Source: Confluentibacter citreus
Lineage (GTDB): Bacteria; Bacteroidota; Bacteroidia; Flavobacteriales; Flavobacteriaceae
Assembly (NCBI RefSeq): GCF_002807055.1
Contig: NZ_NIXN01000001.1
Location: 1,054,001 to 1,118,000 of the forward strand
Direction of reading: 5' to 3'
Length of the DNA: 64,000 nt
Both the position numbers and the translations under genes were made by a program. Shown here piece by piece: positions 27,224-34,829 of the stretch. The notes under the pieces were generated by a model. The model was not told the origin of the DNA, ran no database searches, and was given only the letters and a program-made list of their open reading frames with translations. Numbering within the stretch: the first letter of the stretch is position 1; the number at the start of each line of letters is the position of its first letter.

Positions 27224-27249
27224 TATTTAGAATTATTGGATTGTTTCTG

Positions 27250-27257
27250 CAAATATA
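27250..27257 (-). promoter_or_regulatory. -7 element for rpe
   Basis: On the minus strand this reads TATATTTG, a full match to TAnnTTTG, about 27 bp before the rpe ATG. No TTG is seen at the expected upstream spacing. Confidence 0.55.
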
Positions 27258-27273
27258 GAAACTCTTTTTTGAA

Positions 27274-27310
27274 GTCTCTCACCTTTGGGGAGGGATTTAG
27301 GGTGGGGCTA
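27274..27310. repeat. Probable dispersed intergenic repeat
   Basis: CTCTCACCTTTGGGGAGGGATTTAGGGTGGGG-type sequence is GC-richer than its surroundings and resembles short repeats I recall from many Bacteroidota genomes. Only one copy is in this window, so the repeat nature cannot be shown here. Confidence 0.35.
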
Positions 27311-27317
27311 AAAAGCG

Positions 27318-27342
27318 AACCCACGGTAATCAGCCGTGGGTT
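27318..27342 (-). terminator. Stem-loop downstream of the primary sigma factor gene
   Basis: AACCCACGG (27318-27326) and CCGTGGGTT (27334-27342) form a 9-bp perfect GC-rich stem with a 7-nt loop. On the minus strand it follows rpoD and is followed by CGCTTTTTAG, a short T-run. Confidence 0.65.
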
Positions 27343-27417
27343 CTTTCATCAATCAAAAAACGAACAGTTATGTTGTAACTGTTTGTAACTATAATTTAGT
27401 CGTAATTTATGAAATTA

Positions 27418-28281
27418 CTAACCTAAATATGTTTTTAATATTTTACTTCTAGATGTATGTTTTAATCTGCGAATTGCTTTTTCTTTAATTTGACGTACGC
27501 GTTCACGAGTTAAATCAAATGTTTCACCAATTTCCTCTAAAGTCATTGGGTGCTGGTTTCCTAAACCAAAATATAAACGAATTACGTCAGCTTCACGAGG
27601 TGTTAAAGTTTCTAAAGCACGCTCAATTTCTGTGCGTAACGATTCATGTAATAATTCTCTATCTGGGTTTGGTGATTCACCACTATTTAATACATCATAT
27701 AAGTTGGAATCTTCACCTTCTACCAAAGGGGCATCCATACTTACGTGGCGACCAGAGTTTTTCATAGACTCTTTAACATCGTTAATGGTCATATCCAACT
27801 CTTTTGCAATTTCTTCAGCACTTGGCGGACGCTCATGGCTTTGCTCTAAAAACGCAAATGTTTTATTGATTTTATTGATGGAACCAATTTTGTTTAAAGG
27901 TAAACGTACTATACGTGATTGTTCAGCCAGCGCTTGAAGAATCGATTGACGAATCCACCAAACAGCATACGATATAAATTTAAAACCACGAGTTTCATCA
28001 AAACGTTGGGCCGCCTTAATTAAACCTAAATTACCTTCATTAATTAAATCGGGTAATGTTAAACCTTGGTTTTGATATTGCTTAGCTACCGATACAACGA
28101 AACGTAAATTAGCCTTAGTCAACTTTTCTAAAGCCGCTTGATCGCCAGCTTTAATGCGTTGTGCCAATTCTACTTCTTCGTCTGCGGTAATTAAGTCAAC
28201 TTTTCCAATTTCTTGAAGATATTTATCTAGCGATGCGGTTTCTCTATTAGTAACCTGTTTGGTAATTTTAAGTTGTCTCAT
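27418..28281 (-). CDS. rpoD: Primary sigma factor RpoD/SigA
   Basis: A 287-residue sigma-70 protein, the short form typical of Bacteroidota, lacking region 1.1. It starts with region 1.2 ([16 protein letters not shown]), then region 2 ([49 protein letters not shown]), region 3 and region 4 with the helix-turn-helix [28 protein letters not shown]. It directs RNA polymerase to the TTG/TAnnTTTG promoters seen in this window. Single gene. I see no clear promoter in its upstream region. Confidence 0.97.
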   Translation of the reverse strand: MRQLKITKQVTNRETASLDKYLQEIGKVDLITADEEVELAQRIKAGDQAALEKLTKANLRFVVSVAKQYQNQGLTLPDLINEGNLGLIKAAQRFDETRGFKFISYAVWWIRQSILQALAEQSRIVRLPLNKIGSINKINKTFAFLEQSHERPPSAEEIAKELDMTINDVKESMKNSGRHVSMDAPLVEGEDSNLYDVLNSGESPNPDRELLHESLRTEIERALETLTPREADVIRLYFGLGNQHPMTLEEIGETFDLTRERVRQIKEKAIRRLKHTSRSKILKTYLG

Positions 28282-28397
28282 CTAAAGTTCTCCTGTATTT
28301 TTAATGAATACTATTATTCAGTGGTTATACGTATAAATAACAGATAATGTTACAGGAAATTAAATATTAATTAATTTTTGCAAGTTACGTGCTTGAA

Positions 28398-29399
28398 TCA
28401 TTCAAAATCAAAAGCATCATTATCAATAATAATGCGTTCTCGCAATCTATTTATTTTTTGAATCATACGGTTAAAAAATAAAGATCTGTCTTTTTCCCCT
28501 GCATTTACCAAAAGCTTAGAAATGCTCATTTGTTTTTCAAAAAACTCATACATGAGCTCACAGGTGGGTTGATGTTCTATTTTGAAATAGCTTATTACTG
28601 TAAACGGTGTGAAAAACACTTTTTGAAAAGGTGTTTTCACCATGATAGTGTTGCTCATGGTATGAATATCGTTAATATATAAGTTGTAGATGGCTTTATT
28701 TTCAGAACCAACTAAAGATTGCTGAATGGCTTGTTTTTCAATAAGGCGAACCACATCTTCAATGTCATTACATATTGTTAAGGCTAATTCTTTAGAGAGT
28801 GATCCAGATTCAAAGTAATAAAGTACCTGCTGTAACGATCCATTAATGGTAGTGTTGTTCCAAATTTCAGTTATATTAATGTCTTTATAAACTTGACCTA
28901 ATTTAAAAGCACTTTCAAGTAAAGATTGGGGAATGTTTTTTATAAAATCCTCAAAACTGATTTTGTCTCTAGTCATGTTAGAATCTACATCCTTTAACCA
29001 AACATACATTTTATACCGAGATAAAAAAGAATCCTTTAGCGTATGAAAAAGCGGGATGTCTTTAGCTGAATAAATTATAGAAGCGCTTTTTAGTTTAGTT
29101 AAAGGATAAACACTGTTGTAAGATTGATTTAACCATACTTCTAGACCTTTAATATCATGTATCGGGGGAGACAAATCAGCAACAATAGTATTTTGGTTAC
29201 CAACTTCAAATAATTGATTCAATGACATCTTATAGTGTCTGGCAAGTTTAACCCCTTCTTCTAAAGTTAAACTTGTTTTCGAATTAATGCGCCTGTAAGC
29301 CGCGTCATTACCGATATCTAATATACCTGCAATTTCATCAACAAACGACGTGTTGTTAAGTGCTTTCGACTTCAAATATTGAATAAACTGCTCTTGCAT
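28398..29399 (-). CDS. Helix-turn-helix regulator of unknown target
   Basis: A 333-residue cytoplasmic protein. Residues about 15-65 resemble a BetR/lambda-repressor-type helix-turn-helix (DEIAGILDIGNDAAYRRINSK, then LTLEEGVKLARHYKMSLNQLFEV). The remaining 260 residues are mostly alpha-helical and not recognised; no ligand or enzyme motif is visible. No membrane segment or signal peptide. It stands divergently from the small secreted protein at 29544-30068 with a 144-bp intergenic region, so it may control that gene or itself. Confidence 0.7.
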   Translation of the reverse strand: MQEQFIQYLKSKALNNTSFVDEIAGILDIGNDAAYRRINSKTSLTLEEGVKLARHYKMSLNQLFEVGNQNTIVADLSPPIHDIKGLEVWLNQSYNSVYPLTKLKSASIIYSAKDIPLFHTLKDSFLSRYKMYVWLKDVDSNMTRDKISFEDFIKNIPQSLLESAFKLGQVYKDINITEIWNNTTINGSLQQVLYYFESGSLSKELALTICNDIEDVVRLIEKQAIQQSLVGSENKAIYNLYINDIHTMSNTIMVKTPFQKVFFTPFTVISYFKIEHQPTCELMYEFFEKQMSISKLLVNAGEKDRSLFFNRMIQKINRLRERIIIDNDAFDFE

Positions 29400-29543
29400 T
29401 TTTTGAAAAATTACAAGTAGGTTTTGGAAGACTTTGTGAAATTTAAGAAAAATAATCCTGATTATTAGTGTTTTATATAAAAGGTTATTAAATATTGCAA
29501 ATTACATTTACAACACTAACCTATAATAATTAAACATAAAATT

Positions 29544-30068
29544 ATGAAAGCACTAATGAAAACAATTAAACAACAAATCAGAATAACGGCATTATTATTT
29601 TTTTTTATGTCAAATATCAGTGTCAGCGCTCAAAAAGAAATAAAAAAACACAATATCTTTATTAGAGTATATAATTTGGATGGTAAAATGATCAGTAAAG
29701 GACGTATTGCTTTTCTTAATGATTCTTTTATTGGACTCAAAAAAAATAAAAATATTGAAATAAGTATACATGATATAGGGTTTATAAAAACGAAACAATC
29801 CCCTGGTAATAATATTATTATTGGAGCTGCTACGGGTGCTGCTCTAGGAGCTGTTTTAATTGCTTCTTCATCCAGCCCAAACGACTGGATTTTTCCCTAT
29901 ACGCCAGCTGAAGGCGGTTTAATAGGTGGGTTTTCTGGCGCCTTGGTTGGGGGAGCGTTAGGTGGAATTACGATACTTTTTAAACATTCCTCTACCTATA
30001 TAATAAATGGAGATTTAGAAAAATGGCAAGTTTTTAAATCAATGATTGAAAAGCAAATTTTCAAATAA
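29544..30068 (+). CDS. Small secreted/membrane protein with glycine-zipper segments
   Basis: A 174-residue protein not recognised by name. A signal peptide (about residues 1-29, ending VSAQ) is followed by a beta-rich part (KHNIFIRVYNLDGKMISKGRIAFLN). Two hydrophobic Gly/Ala-rich stretches (IIIGAATGAALGAVLIA and GGLIGGFSGALVGGALGGI) with GxxxG spacing resemble glycine-zipper membrane segments. Such segments pack helices in envelope proteins. Divergent from the HTH regulator and followed by a terminator, hence monocistronic. Confidence 0.7.
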   Translation: MKALMKTIKQQIRITALLFFFMSNISVSAQKEIKKHNIFIRVYNLDGKMISKGRIAFLNDSFIGLKKNKNIEISIHDIGFIKTKQSPGNNIIIGAATGAALGAVLIASSSSPNDWIFPYTPAEGGLIGGFSGALVGGALGGITILFKHSSTYIINGDLEKWQVFKSMIEKQIFK

Positions 30069-30095
30069 TTGGTTATTTAGTTTTTTTCTTTGATG

Positions 30096-30153
30096 TTATA
30101 ACACATTAATAATCTGTAAATTAAATGTTAAAAATGTGTTATAATTTTTTTTT
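30096..30153 (+). terminator. Intrinsic terminator after the glycine-zipper gene
   Basis: TTATAACACATT (30096-30107) pairs perfectly with AATGTGTTATAA (30133-30144) across a 25-nt loop, followed by nine T residues. The AT-rich stem and long loop make it weaker than others here. Confidence 0.65.
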
Positions 30154-30232
30154 GATGTAACAGGTTTTAAATTTTGTCGTCTCTTAACTATATCAATAAA
30201 CAATCACTAAAATCAATTTAAAATCATTCATC

Positions 30233-30619
30233 ATGAAAAAAACAATCATTATTTCTGCATTGGCATTATGTTTTTCTGTAGTAACATTACATGCCGAAAC
30301 ATCCATTAAAGCTCCAAACAGTTATCAATCATCTTCAAAAGTAAAAGTTAGCCCTTTTTGTGTTTCAATAGCTAAAGGCGATTTTGAAACTGTAAAAAAA
30401 TTGGTAGAACTTGGTACCGATGTTAATCAAAAATCTGAAGGTATGACACCAGTTATGTATGCTGCTAAATACAATAGAACAGATATTTTAAAACTTTTAA
30501 TAGCCAATGGAGCGGATTTAAAAGCAAAATCGGATAAAGGTATGACAGCTATGAAATATGCCGAATTACACAAAGCTGACGATGCTAAAGCTATTTTAGA
30601 AGAAGCCATGAAAAAATAA
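30233..30619 (+). CDS. Secreted ankyrin-repeat protein
   Basis: A 128-residue protein with a signal peptide (about residues 1-21, ending HAE). Two ankyrin repeats can be read, FCVSIAKGDFETVKKLVELGTDVNQKS and MTPVMYAAKYNRTDILKLLIANGADLKAKS, followed by a partial third (MTAMKYAELHKADDAKAILEE). Ankyrin repeats mediate protein-protein contact; the partner is unknown, and periplasmic location follows from the signal. Monocistronic: a terminator precedes it, and the hairpin at 30669-30694 follows. Confidence 0.85.
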   Translation: MKKTIIISALALCFSVVTLHAETSIKAPNSYQSSSKVKVSPFCVSIAKGDFETVKKLVELGTDVNQKSEGMTPVMYAAKYNRTDILKLLIANGADLKAKSDKGMTAMKYAELHKADDAKAILEEAMKK

Positions 30620-30664
30620 ATAATTTATAATACGCATATATAAATTATTTGAGTTAGTCACTCC

Positions 30665-31450
30665 TTACAAACCCTGAATTTCAGGGTTTTTTTTGTATTT
30701 ATCAATAGCCTCTTTAATTTTTTCTATTCTATTCTCGGGGTCGGGATGTGTGCTTTTGAATTCTGGCAACCTATTAGGTCCCGCAGCGGCTTTTAGTATT
30801 TCCATAACATCAATCATTTCTTCAGGATTGTAGCCAGATTTCAACATAAACAAAACACCTAAATCATCACTCTCCAATTCATCATCCCTTCCGTTAGTGA
30901 GAAGCGTATTTTGTCCAATACCACCAATCACATTTCCTATATCAGCTCCAACATTGCCAGCGGTAATTAAACCTTGCCAATATTCACTTTCTGCAATACG
31001 TTCGGCACTATGGCGCCCAATAACATGTCCAATTTCATGGCCTAAAACACCAGCAAGTTGACCTTCATTTTCTAATTTAGAGAATAGGGCATAGGTTATG
31101 AAAATTTGTCCGCCAGGAAGTGCAAATGCGTTAATAGTGTTGGGATCTGATAATAAATGAAATTCGTATTTATAAGGGGTGTCTCTTGCAACACTATTAT
31201 TAACTAATTTATTGCCTACATTATCAACGAAAGCTTGGTATTCATTGTTAGGATACAAACCGCCATATTCTTGAGCTATTTGAGGAGCACTTTGTAAACC
31301 AATGGCAATTTCTTTATCCGCAGTCATGGATATAGTTTGCGTTCTTCCTGTATATGGGTTCACTTCTTGTTGACTACATCTTTTAAACACAAAAAATAAA
31401 GCAATGGCAACGCCGATTAATAACCTGACTTTAAAATTTCTACTTCTCAT
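30665..31450 (-). CDS. M48-family zinc metallopeptidase, probable lipoprotein
   Basis: A 261-residue peptidase of the M48 (HtpX/Oma1/BepA-like) family. The zinc site is H138-E-I-G-H142 with the third ligand near Glu193 in ELESDDLG. The N-terminus has a hydrophobic segment ending in FKRC; Cys25 may be lipidated, though the lipobox is poor, or the segment may be a membrane anchor. This class degrades misfolded envelope proteins. The C-terminal residues overlap a terminator of the opposite strand. It follows the GNAT gene by 30 bp and probably shares its transcript. Confidence 0.9.
   Translation of the reverse strand: MRSRNFKVRLLIGVAIALFFVFKRCSQQEVNPYTGRTQTISMTADKEIAIGLQSAPQIAQEYGGLYPNNEYQAFVDNVGNKLVNNSVARDTPYKYEFHLLSDPNTINAFALPGGQIFITYALFSKLENEGQLAGVLGHEIGHVIGRHSAERIAESEYWQGLITAGNVGADIGNVIGGIGQNTLLTNGRDDELESDDLGVLFMLKSGYNPEEMIDVMEILKAAAGPNRLPEFKSTHPDPENRIEKIKEAIDKYKKNPEIQGL
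30669..30694 (+). terminator. Terminator embedded in the 3' end of the opposing M48 gene
   Basis: AAACCCTGAA (30669-30678) pairs with TTCAGGGTTT (30680-30689), followed by a run of T. On the plus strand it ends the ankyrin transcript. On the minus strand the same bases encode the last residues (NPEIQG) of the M48 peptidase. Confidence 0.85.
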
Positions 31451-31480
31451 TTAATAAAAGTACAATTTTTTATGATTGGT

Positions 31481-31933
31481 TTATAAAGTTTTACCCATAA
31501 CATAATGAATCCCAATGTCAGGAATAATAAACGAGTCTCCTTTTATGGTATAATGGTTCCTTTGATAAAAATTAACAGCAATTTTTCTGGCATTGCACCA
31601 AATCATTTTTACGCCTTGTTTTATTAAAATGGATTCTCCAAATTTTAAAATATGGTGGCCATAGCCTTGACCTTGAAATTCCTTTAGTACAGCCATGCCG
31701 CGCAATTGAAACTGATTTTTTTCTAAAAACAGGACATTGGGATTCTTCATAAATGTGGCAACCGCAATTAAGGTTTTATCAACAAATAAACCGACATGAA
31801 ATGTGGTTTCAAAATCGTCCCCATCAAAAATACAAGCTTCTATTGGCTTTCCTTCACGTAAAACAGGCTGTCTTATAGACCAAGCTTCTTTTGAGGTTAT
31901 TAGCCCAATTCTATAATTTGAATTTTCTAGCAT
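31481..31933 (-). CDS. GNAT-family N-acetyltransferase
   Basis: A 150-residue GNAT fold. The acetyl-CoA pyrophosphate-binding motif is visible as LRGMAVLKEFQGQGYGHHIL, preceded by FHVGLFVDKTLIAVATFM (beta-strands 2-4) and followed by MIWCNARKIAVNFYQRNHY. The acceptor substrate cannot be predicted. The promoter lies at 31957-31964. Downstream, 30 bp away, is the M48 peptidase gene. Confidence 0.88.
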   Translation of the reverse strand: MLENSNYRIGLITSKEAWSIRQPVLREGKPIEACIFDGDDFETTFHVGLFVDKTLIAVATFMKNPNVLFLEKNQFQLRGMAVLKEFQGQGYGHHILKFGESILIKQGVKMIWCNARKIAVNFYQRNHYTIKGDSFIIPDIGIHYVMGKTL

Positions 31934-31956
31934 TTATAATAGATAAAATGATTTTT

Positions 31957-31964
31957 CAAACTTA
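31957..31964 (-). promoter_or_regulatory. -7 element for the GNAT-M48 pair
   Basis: On the minus strand this reads TAAGTTTG, matching TAnnTTTG, 23 bp before the GNAT ATG. Confidence 0.5.
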
Positions 31965-32054
31965 AACAAAATAAGAATGAGGTGGTGTTTTTTATGTGTT
32001 TATAAAATACTGAACTATTTAAAAAATCATTTTTCAAGAAGTTATGTTTTTTTG

Positions 32055-32086
32055 TTGCAAATGAAAGTGTAGTTTATATATATTTG
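32055..32086 (+). promoter_or_regulatory. Promoter of tRNA-Gly
   Basis: TTG (32055-32057), a 21-bp spacer and TATATTTG (32079-32086) give a full consensus match. The tRNA begins 11 bp downstream. Confidence 0.75.
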
Positions 32087-32096
32087 CGGTGGAATT

Positions 32097-32169
32097 GCGG
32101 GAGTAGCTCAGTTGGTAGAGCGTCAGCCTTCCAAGCTGAATGTCGCCGGTTCGAACCCGGTCTCCCGCT
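32097..32169 (+). tRNA. tRNA-Gly (anticodon TCC)
   Basis: A 73-nt cloverleaf. The acceptor stem is GCGGGAG/CTCCCGC, the D-arm GCTC/GAGC, and the anticodon stem TCAGC/GCTGA with loop CTTCCAA, so the anticodon is TCC. The T-arm is GCCGG/CCGGT with loop TTCGAAC and the discriminator is T. CCA is not encoded. Its 3' end is partly duplicated 162 bp downstream. Confidence 0.95.
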
Positions 32170-32173
32170 CTAA

Positions 32174-32203
32174 AAGCTTCACTCAAACAGTGGGGCTTTT
32201 TTT
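32174..32203 (+). terminator. Terminator of tRNA-Gly (first copy)
   Basis: AAGCTTCACT (32174-32183) pairs along its full length, with two G-T wobbles, with AGTGGGGCTT around a CAAAC loop. A T-run follows. Confidence 0.85.
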
Positions 32204-32264
32204 ATGTTTAATTTTGACAGTCAATAAAATTTCAGAGGGAGAAGTTTATCTTGAGCATTACTGA

Positions 32265-32286
32265 AAAACAAAATATATTTTGTTTT
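32265..32286. repeat. Perfect 22-bp AT-rich palindrome
   Basis: AAAACAAAATA followed at once by its exact reverse complement, with no loop. A second small inverted repeat, CAAAC-GAA-GTTTG, lies at 32295-32307. Both sit inside the segment between the two copies of the tRNA-Gly 3' end. Confidence 0.6.
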
Positions 32287-32317
32287 GAAAGTAGCAAACG
32301 AAGTTTGTCGAAGTGAG

Positions 32318-32331
32318 CCCGGTCTCCCGCT
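32318..32331 (+). pseudogene. Duplicated 3' end of tRNA-Gly
   Basis: CCCGGTCTCCCGCT is identical to 32156-32169, the 3' half of the T-stem plus the acceptor strand and discriminator of the tRNA. No 5' half precedes it, so it is a remnant. It continues into a diverged copy of the tRNA terminator. Such a partial duplicate is what integration at a tRNA 3' end, or deletion within a tandem tRNA pair, would leave. Confidence 0.7.
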
Positions 32332-32333
32332 GG

Positions 32334-32362
32334 AAGCTTCACTTAAATGGTGAGGTTTTTTT
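32334..32362 (+). terminator. Second, diverged copy of the tRNA-Gly terminator
   Basis: AAGCTTCACT is identical to the first copy, and the partner arm GGTGAGGTTT differs but still pairs through wobbles. The loop is TAAAT and a T-run follows. The T-run runs into the 3' end of pepE on the other strand. Confidence 0.7.
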
Positions 32363-33068
32363 ATTTTAAGGTATTCAATTCCGTTCCAGAGACCACTTCA
32401 TATGCCGTTTTATTTTGTTCAAATATTCTTGCGGTTAAATCGCCTTTTAAAATGATGGACTTGTTTTTTACATGAAGCCAACTGCCTTCCCGCAAGCCTA
32501 TGACAGGTTGTGTGTTAAAATGATGGAATTCCTGTATTCTTGTTTCTCTGGTTTCGCCCATGTGCTTGCTATTGGCATCGGGGTCTAAATAATGTGGGTT
32601 GATATTAAATGGAACTAAACCAATAGCATTAAAACTTGGAGGATATACAATAGGCATGTCGTTAGTGGTTTTTATAGTTAACCCACAAATATTGCTTCCG
32701 GCACTTGTGCCTAAATAAGGGATTCCGCTAACAACGGTTTCTTTTAAGACAGGTATTAAATTATTTTTATACAATTGATGAAGTAAAACAAAGGTATTCC
32801 CACCACCCACAAAAATAGCTTCAGCATTTTTAATAGCAGTTACAGGATTTTCAAACGTGTGGATGCCTTTCACTTGTTTCTTGATTTTAAAAAAAGCTTC
32901 CGAAACTTTTTCAGTATAATCATCATGAGATATACCACTTGGTCTTGCGTAAGGAATAAATATAATTTCAGAAGCATCTTTAAACAGGGATGCTAAATCA
33001 TCCAAAAGATATTCTAAATAACCGCTTCCGTGTAAAGTAGAAGTGCTGGCAATGATCATGTTTTTCAT
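32361..33068 (-). CDS. pepE: Peptidase E (alpha-aspartyl dipeptidase, S51)
   Basis: A 235-residue cytoplasmic serine dipeptidase that splits Asp-X dipeptides. The flavodoxin-like fold shows the conserved GGGNTFVLLHQLY segment, the nucleophile elbow YLGTSAGSNICG with the catalytic Ser, and NPHYLDPD and EFHHFNTQPVIGLREGS near the C-terminus. Length is that of E. coli PepE (229). It is separated from the following rightward genes by a 120-bp divergent region. Confidence 0.94.
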   Translation of the reverse strand: MKNMIIASTSTLHGSGYLEYLLDDLASLFKDASEIIFIPYARPSGISHDDYTEKVSEAFFKIKKQVKGIHTFENPVTAIKNAEAIFVGGGNTFVLLHQLYKNNLIPVLKETVVSGIPYLGTSAGSNICGLTIKTTNDMPIVYPPSFNAIGLVPFNINPHYLDPDANSKHMGETRETRIQEFHHFNTQPVIGLREGSWLHVKNKSIILKGDLTARIFEQNKTAYEVVSGTELNTLK

Positions 33069-33188
33069 ATCAATATCATGTTTTATGTAAAACTAAACAA
33101 ATGTTCACTTTAACAAAAATTTATAGACAAGTTACATTTTATTTAAGATTTGAAAAACGTTCTTTATCTTTAGGAATAAATCAAAAGC

Positions 33189-33986
33189 TTGAAACAAAAA
33201 CTACTTCTTATTTTATGTTTATTATCATCTAAATTTTTAATTGGTCAAACAATTAACAGGGTAGAAGTTCATGGGTTTATGTATGCAAATGCTAATGATA
33301 TTGAAGCTGTTGCCATTTATAATAAATCTTCCAATATAGGGACTATAACAAACGAAAAAGGAGAATTTCTTTTAGAAGTTGCAGAAAACGATGTTGTTGA
33401 AATTTCTGCATTACAGTTTGAGCCCCAAAAAGTTAGTATAACAAAAGACGTTATTGAGTCTCGTGTCTTAAAAATCTATTTAGTTGAATATGTCAATCAA
33501 CTAAGCGCAGTTTTATTAAGGCATGGTTTATCAGGAAGCTTAGCGGTTGATGTAGAAAATGTTGAAATCCCTCCTAAAATTGATATTGATTTAAGAAACA
33601 TGCATGATCTGGAAATGTATGACGAAATGGGTCATAATGATTTTAAGGTTAAAAAAGATTTAAATGCAGTAATGAATAATCATGAATTTTATAATGGGGT
33701 TGATTTTGTAAAAATAGCGAACATGCTTTTTAAACCTAAAAAAAACGCTCACATAGAAGATAAACCCAAATTTGAAAGGCCTAAATTATTGGTAGATGTG
33801 TATTCCCGGAAATTCATTAATGACACATTTAATATTCCCATAGAGAGGATAGAGGAGTTTATTGCTTTTGTTGAAAATAATGGCTTATCTCAAGAACTAT
33901 TGAATGATAAACAAGAATTTGAAAGGATTGATTTTTTGGTAAAGCAAAGTGAATTGTTCTTAAAGCAACACCATGTTAAAGAATAA
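33189..33986 (+). CDS. Secreted CarboxypepD_reg-like protein A
   Basis: A 265-residue exported protein (signal peptide about residues 1-19, ending LIGQ). Residues about 25-110 form a carboxypeptidase-regulatory-like beta sandwich (VEVHGFMYANANDIEAVAIYNKS, TNEKGEFLLEV, LKIYLVEYVNQLSAV), the domain that in Bacteroidota often precedes TonB receptors. The remaining 150 residues are charged and helical and not recognised. The start is TTG at 33189; the next ATG would remove the signal. A TATCTTTA at 33165 is a possible -7 element. It overlaps gene B by 14 bp. Confidence 0.75.
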   Translation: MKQKLLLILCLLSSKFLIGQTINRVEVHGFMYANANDIEAVAIYNKSSNIGTITNEKGEFLLEVAENDVVEISALQFEPQKVSITKDVIESRVLKIYLVEYVNQLSAVLLRHGLSGSLAVDVENVEIPPKIDIDLRNMHDLEMYDEMGHNDFKVKKDLNAVMNNHEFYNGVDFVKIANMLFKPKKNAHIEDKPKFERPKLLVDVYSRKFINDTFNIPIERIEEFIAFVENNGLSQELLNDKQEFERIDFLVKQSELFLKQHHVKE

Positions 33987-34779
33987 ACATGCTGCACTGC
34001 TTTTAATATTGCTATCCCTTCAAATAGGAATGTCACAAACTGTAGAAATTAAGGGAACTGTAGAAAGTGCTATTGGAATCGAGAATATTAATATTATAAA
34101 CAAAACCACTTATAATTATGCCATAACAAATGCCAATGGTGAGTTTACAATTATGGCAAAACTTAATGACACCTTGCAATTTTCTTCCATGCTACATAAA
34201 ACTAAATATGTAGTTGTAGATAAAAATTTGCTACTATTAAAAACAGTTAAGGTTGCTTTAGATGAGCATATTAACGAACTTAGAGAAGTAACTGTAGGTA
34301 ATAGGCTTAGCGGAGATTTACTTAAAGACATTAAAAATATTGAAGGGAATGCACCCATTAATTTTTATGATGTTGGTGTACCAGGTTATACAGGTAAAGT
34401 GGCGACTCAAAGTGAAAGACGATTAAGCGAAGCCTCAGAATTTAGTCCAAAAGCGGGGGGATCTTTAGGAGGCGTAGGTGGGTCAATATCTGCGACAGCT
34501 CTTATAAATGCTATTTCAGGAAGAACCAAAATGCTAAAAAACAGAGTAAAACTTGAAGAAAGGGAAGCGCTCATGCAAAGCATTAAAGGGCAATTTGCTA
34601 AAGATTTTTTTGCCTCAAATCCTTTGGAAGACGATTTAAAAATGGAATTTTTTTATTTCTGTGCCGATGATGAAAATTTTATTGAGAAGTGTAAAAATGA
34701 AACTGATTTTGAAATACTGGAATTTTTAAGTATGAAATATAAACAATACTTGGATAATCTTAGTGAAAGTAAAAACTAG
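33973..34779 (+). CDS. Secreted CarboxypepD_reg-like protein B
   Basis: A 268-residue exported protein (signal about residues 1-21, ending GMSQ). The N-terminal domain (VEIKGTVESAIGIENINIINK, YAITNANGEFTI, LDEHINELREVTVGNRLSG) is a CarboxypepD_reg-like fold. The C-terminal half contains a Gly/Ser-rich stretch (about residues 160-175), then SGRTKMLKNRVKLEERE and FFYFCADDENFIEKC with two Cys. It starts inside gene A and is highly similar to gene C, clearly a recent tandem duplicate. No TonB barrel is attached. Role unknown; a secreted adaptor or binding protein is possible. Confidence 0.75.
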   Translation: MLKNKHAALLLILLSLQIGMSQTVEIKGTVESAIGIENINIINKTTYNYAITNANGEFTIMAKLNDTLQFSSMLHKTKYVVVDKNLLLLKTVKVALDEHINELREVTVGNRLSGDLLKDIKNIEGNAPINFYDVGVPGYTGKVATQSERRLSEASEFSPKAGGSLGGVGGSISATALINAISGRTKMLKNRVKLEEREALMQSIKGQFAKDFFASNPLEDDLKMEFFYFCADDENFIEKCKNETDFEILEFLSMKYKQYLDNLSESKN

Positions 34780-34829
34780 CATATTGTAAATGTTGGTAAA
34801 ATCAATCAAATTATTCTTAGGGAATTACA

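Noticed and set aside
32097-32362. An intact genomic island at tRNA-Gly
   Set aside because: Only about 150 bp lie between the duplicated tRNA ends and there is no integrase or cargo gene, so at most a remnant can be claimed.
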